Below are positions 15,226 through 16,217 of a stretch of 16,217 nt of DNA, one piece after another (the first letter of the stretch is position 1; every line of letters begins with the position of its first letter). The position numbers and the translations under genes are program-made. The notes beneath the pieces are model-generated. The model was not told the origin of the DNA. It saw only the letters and a list, made by a program, of their open reading frames with translations, and made no database searches. Source of the DNA: an uncultured Prevotellaceae bacterium. GTDB taxonomy: Bacteria; Bacteroidota; Bacteroidia; Bacteroidales; Bacteroidaceae. The stretch covers positions 1-16,217 of the forward strand of contig CAMWRK010000016.1 in assembly GCA_947176655.1 (NCBI GenBank). Direction: 5' to 3'.

Positions 15226-16217
15226 TACTTCTTATTTTAGGCTGTTTGTTAAAACGGTATATGACATGTCCCATGAAATAGGATGGCAAAACATTGGTGT
15301 AGCTTTCTGTACGTCCCTGCGCATTGACTATGCGGGTCACCTTTGAAAGGTTGTGTAACATATCAAAACCGTCAAAGGCAAAGGTAATATTACCGTTTAA
15401 GATGCTGCGTTCTATGCGCATGTTCCATATCAAGTCGTTGGTGTTTAGTGAAAGTTCTGCATAACCACGACGTCCAAATACGGTAAAGTCCGTGCTGAGA
15501 GTGAATTTCCATGGTAAAGGTATGCGGGCATCCAAACCATAACTGTAGTCCCACGCGCTTATATTGGAGAAATCCCTTCTTCTGCCTGTGAGTCGACTGT
15601 AACCGCAACGCACCTTTGTTCCGACATTCCAACCGTTATCTGAGTAGCTTAATGTCAGTTGTTCACGAAGATACAGGTTACAGATGGTACTTAGGTCGTT
15701 GACGGTTGTGCCGAGCACATTGGCCATATCCACATTGTGATTATATGACCATGAAGCGTTATTCCCCCATGAAAAACGTTTCTGTTTTCCGAACTGTCTG
15801 TCCAATGACAGGTTACCATTAACACACCAGTTTCCGTCAACATTGACAGGGCGTACGGTATAGCCACCAGTAAGCGTGTTATAAATGCGTTCTGTAGCCA
15901 ATGCATTGTGTGTGCTGCTATAGCTTATGCTAAAATTGTAGAGCGGACGGAATTTCTTATAGGTCATTGCCGTAAACGACAGGTTATGTGATGTGCTACG
16001 CCGCAACGCCGCATTGCCCATCTGTATGTACAGCGGATTGGCATCGTTTACCAGTTCTATGGTGCTCACCAATTCGGGTTGACGGGTGGAAAGAGCGTAG
16101 TTCACACGGAATACAGTCGTGTATTAGCTCTTTTCTAAGTTCTGCAGCACATTTCAGTTAGGGCTGAAGAGTGTCTTTGAGCGGTGCAGGTCGTAGTTCC
16201 GTCCGCAGCGGTCCTAG
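15212..16217 (-). pseudogene. 3' part of a decayed outer-membrane barrel gene with three in-frame stops
   Basis: From 16105 leftward there is an open frame of 297 codons encoding the C-terminal third of a barrel protein homologous to the intact one at 7587-10502 (YTVRPVNVDGNWCVNGNLSL, ending VIYRFNKQPKIRSNERK). The same frame continues upstream as real-looking barrel sequence (NYDLHRSKTLFSPN, NVLQNLEKS, YTTVFRVNYALSTRQPE), but is broken by TAA at 16126-16124, TGA at 16156-16154 and TAG at 16216-16214. The GTG at 16105 would give only a barrel fragment with no signal peptide or plug, so I call it a pseudogene. It overlaps the radical SAM start by 14 bp. The remaining 5' two-thirds lies beyond the window, so its state there is unknown. 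Confidence 0.75.

Noticed and set aside
15212..16105. 297-codon ORF as a complete gene starting at GTG 16105
   Set aside because: It lacks signal peptide and plug, and the same frame continues as homologous sequence upstream through stops, so it is part of a decayed longer gene.

Overview
The window looks like a Bacteroidales chromosome, most likely Prevotella-like. The signs are a sialidase whose C-terminus resembles a type IX secretion sorting domain, a promoter of the Bacteroidetes type (TTG, 20 bases, TATCTTTG), two-part outer-membrane barrels with a carboxypeptidase-regulatory-like N-domain, and a peptidase-containing ABC exporter typical of this phylum. Every gene I can support lies on the minus strand, so transcription runs from the right end of the window to the left. 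I see no tRNA, rRNA, CRISPR array or insertion sequence.

Right part (16217 to 12967): the decayed 3' part of an outer-membrane barrel gene, with three in-frame stops, overlaps the start of an intact radical SAM/SPASM peptide-maturase-like enzyme. After 150 bp comes a GT11 family fucosyltransferase. The radical SAM gene is clearly more AT-rich than the left half of the window.

Middle (12831 to 10752): an ECF sigma factor, a one-pass probable anti-sigma factor and an unrecognised exported protein form a tight three-gene unit. A 43-codon ORF of uncertain status overlaps the sigma start.

Export block (10716 to 4992): a frameshifted C-terminal scrap of a further barrel is followed by a complete 971-aa barrel protein, a C39-peptidase ABC exporter starting 5 bp later, and a 131-aa one-TM protein 13 bp after that, where an HlyD-type periplasmic adaptor would normally sit. 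The barrels, exporter and radical SAM enzyme together suggest a modified-peptide (RiPP or bacteriocin-like) production and export neighbourhood. No convincing precursor peptide is visible, and several parts are decayed or altered: two barrel pseudogenes and an Asn at the expected Asp position of the C39 site.

Left part (4991 to 1): a 551-bp stretch without a convincing gene, then a secreted sialidase and a monofunctional peptidoglycan glycosyltransferase 9 bp apart, an AAA_14/DUF4143-like ATPase with its own promoter and a Gln in place of the Walker B Glu, and the N-terminus of pyruvate:ferredoxin oxidoreductase running off the window.
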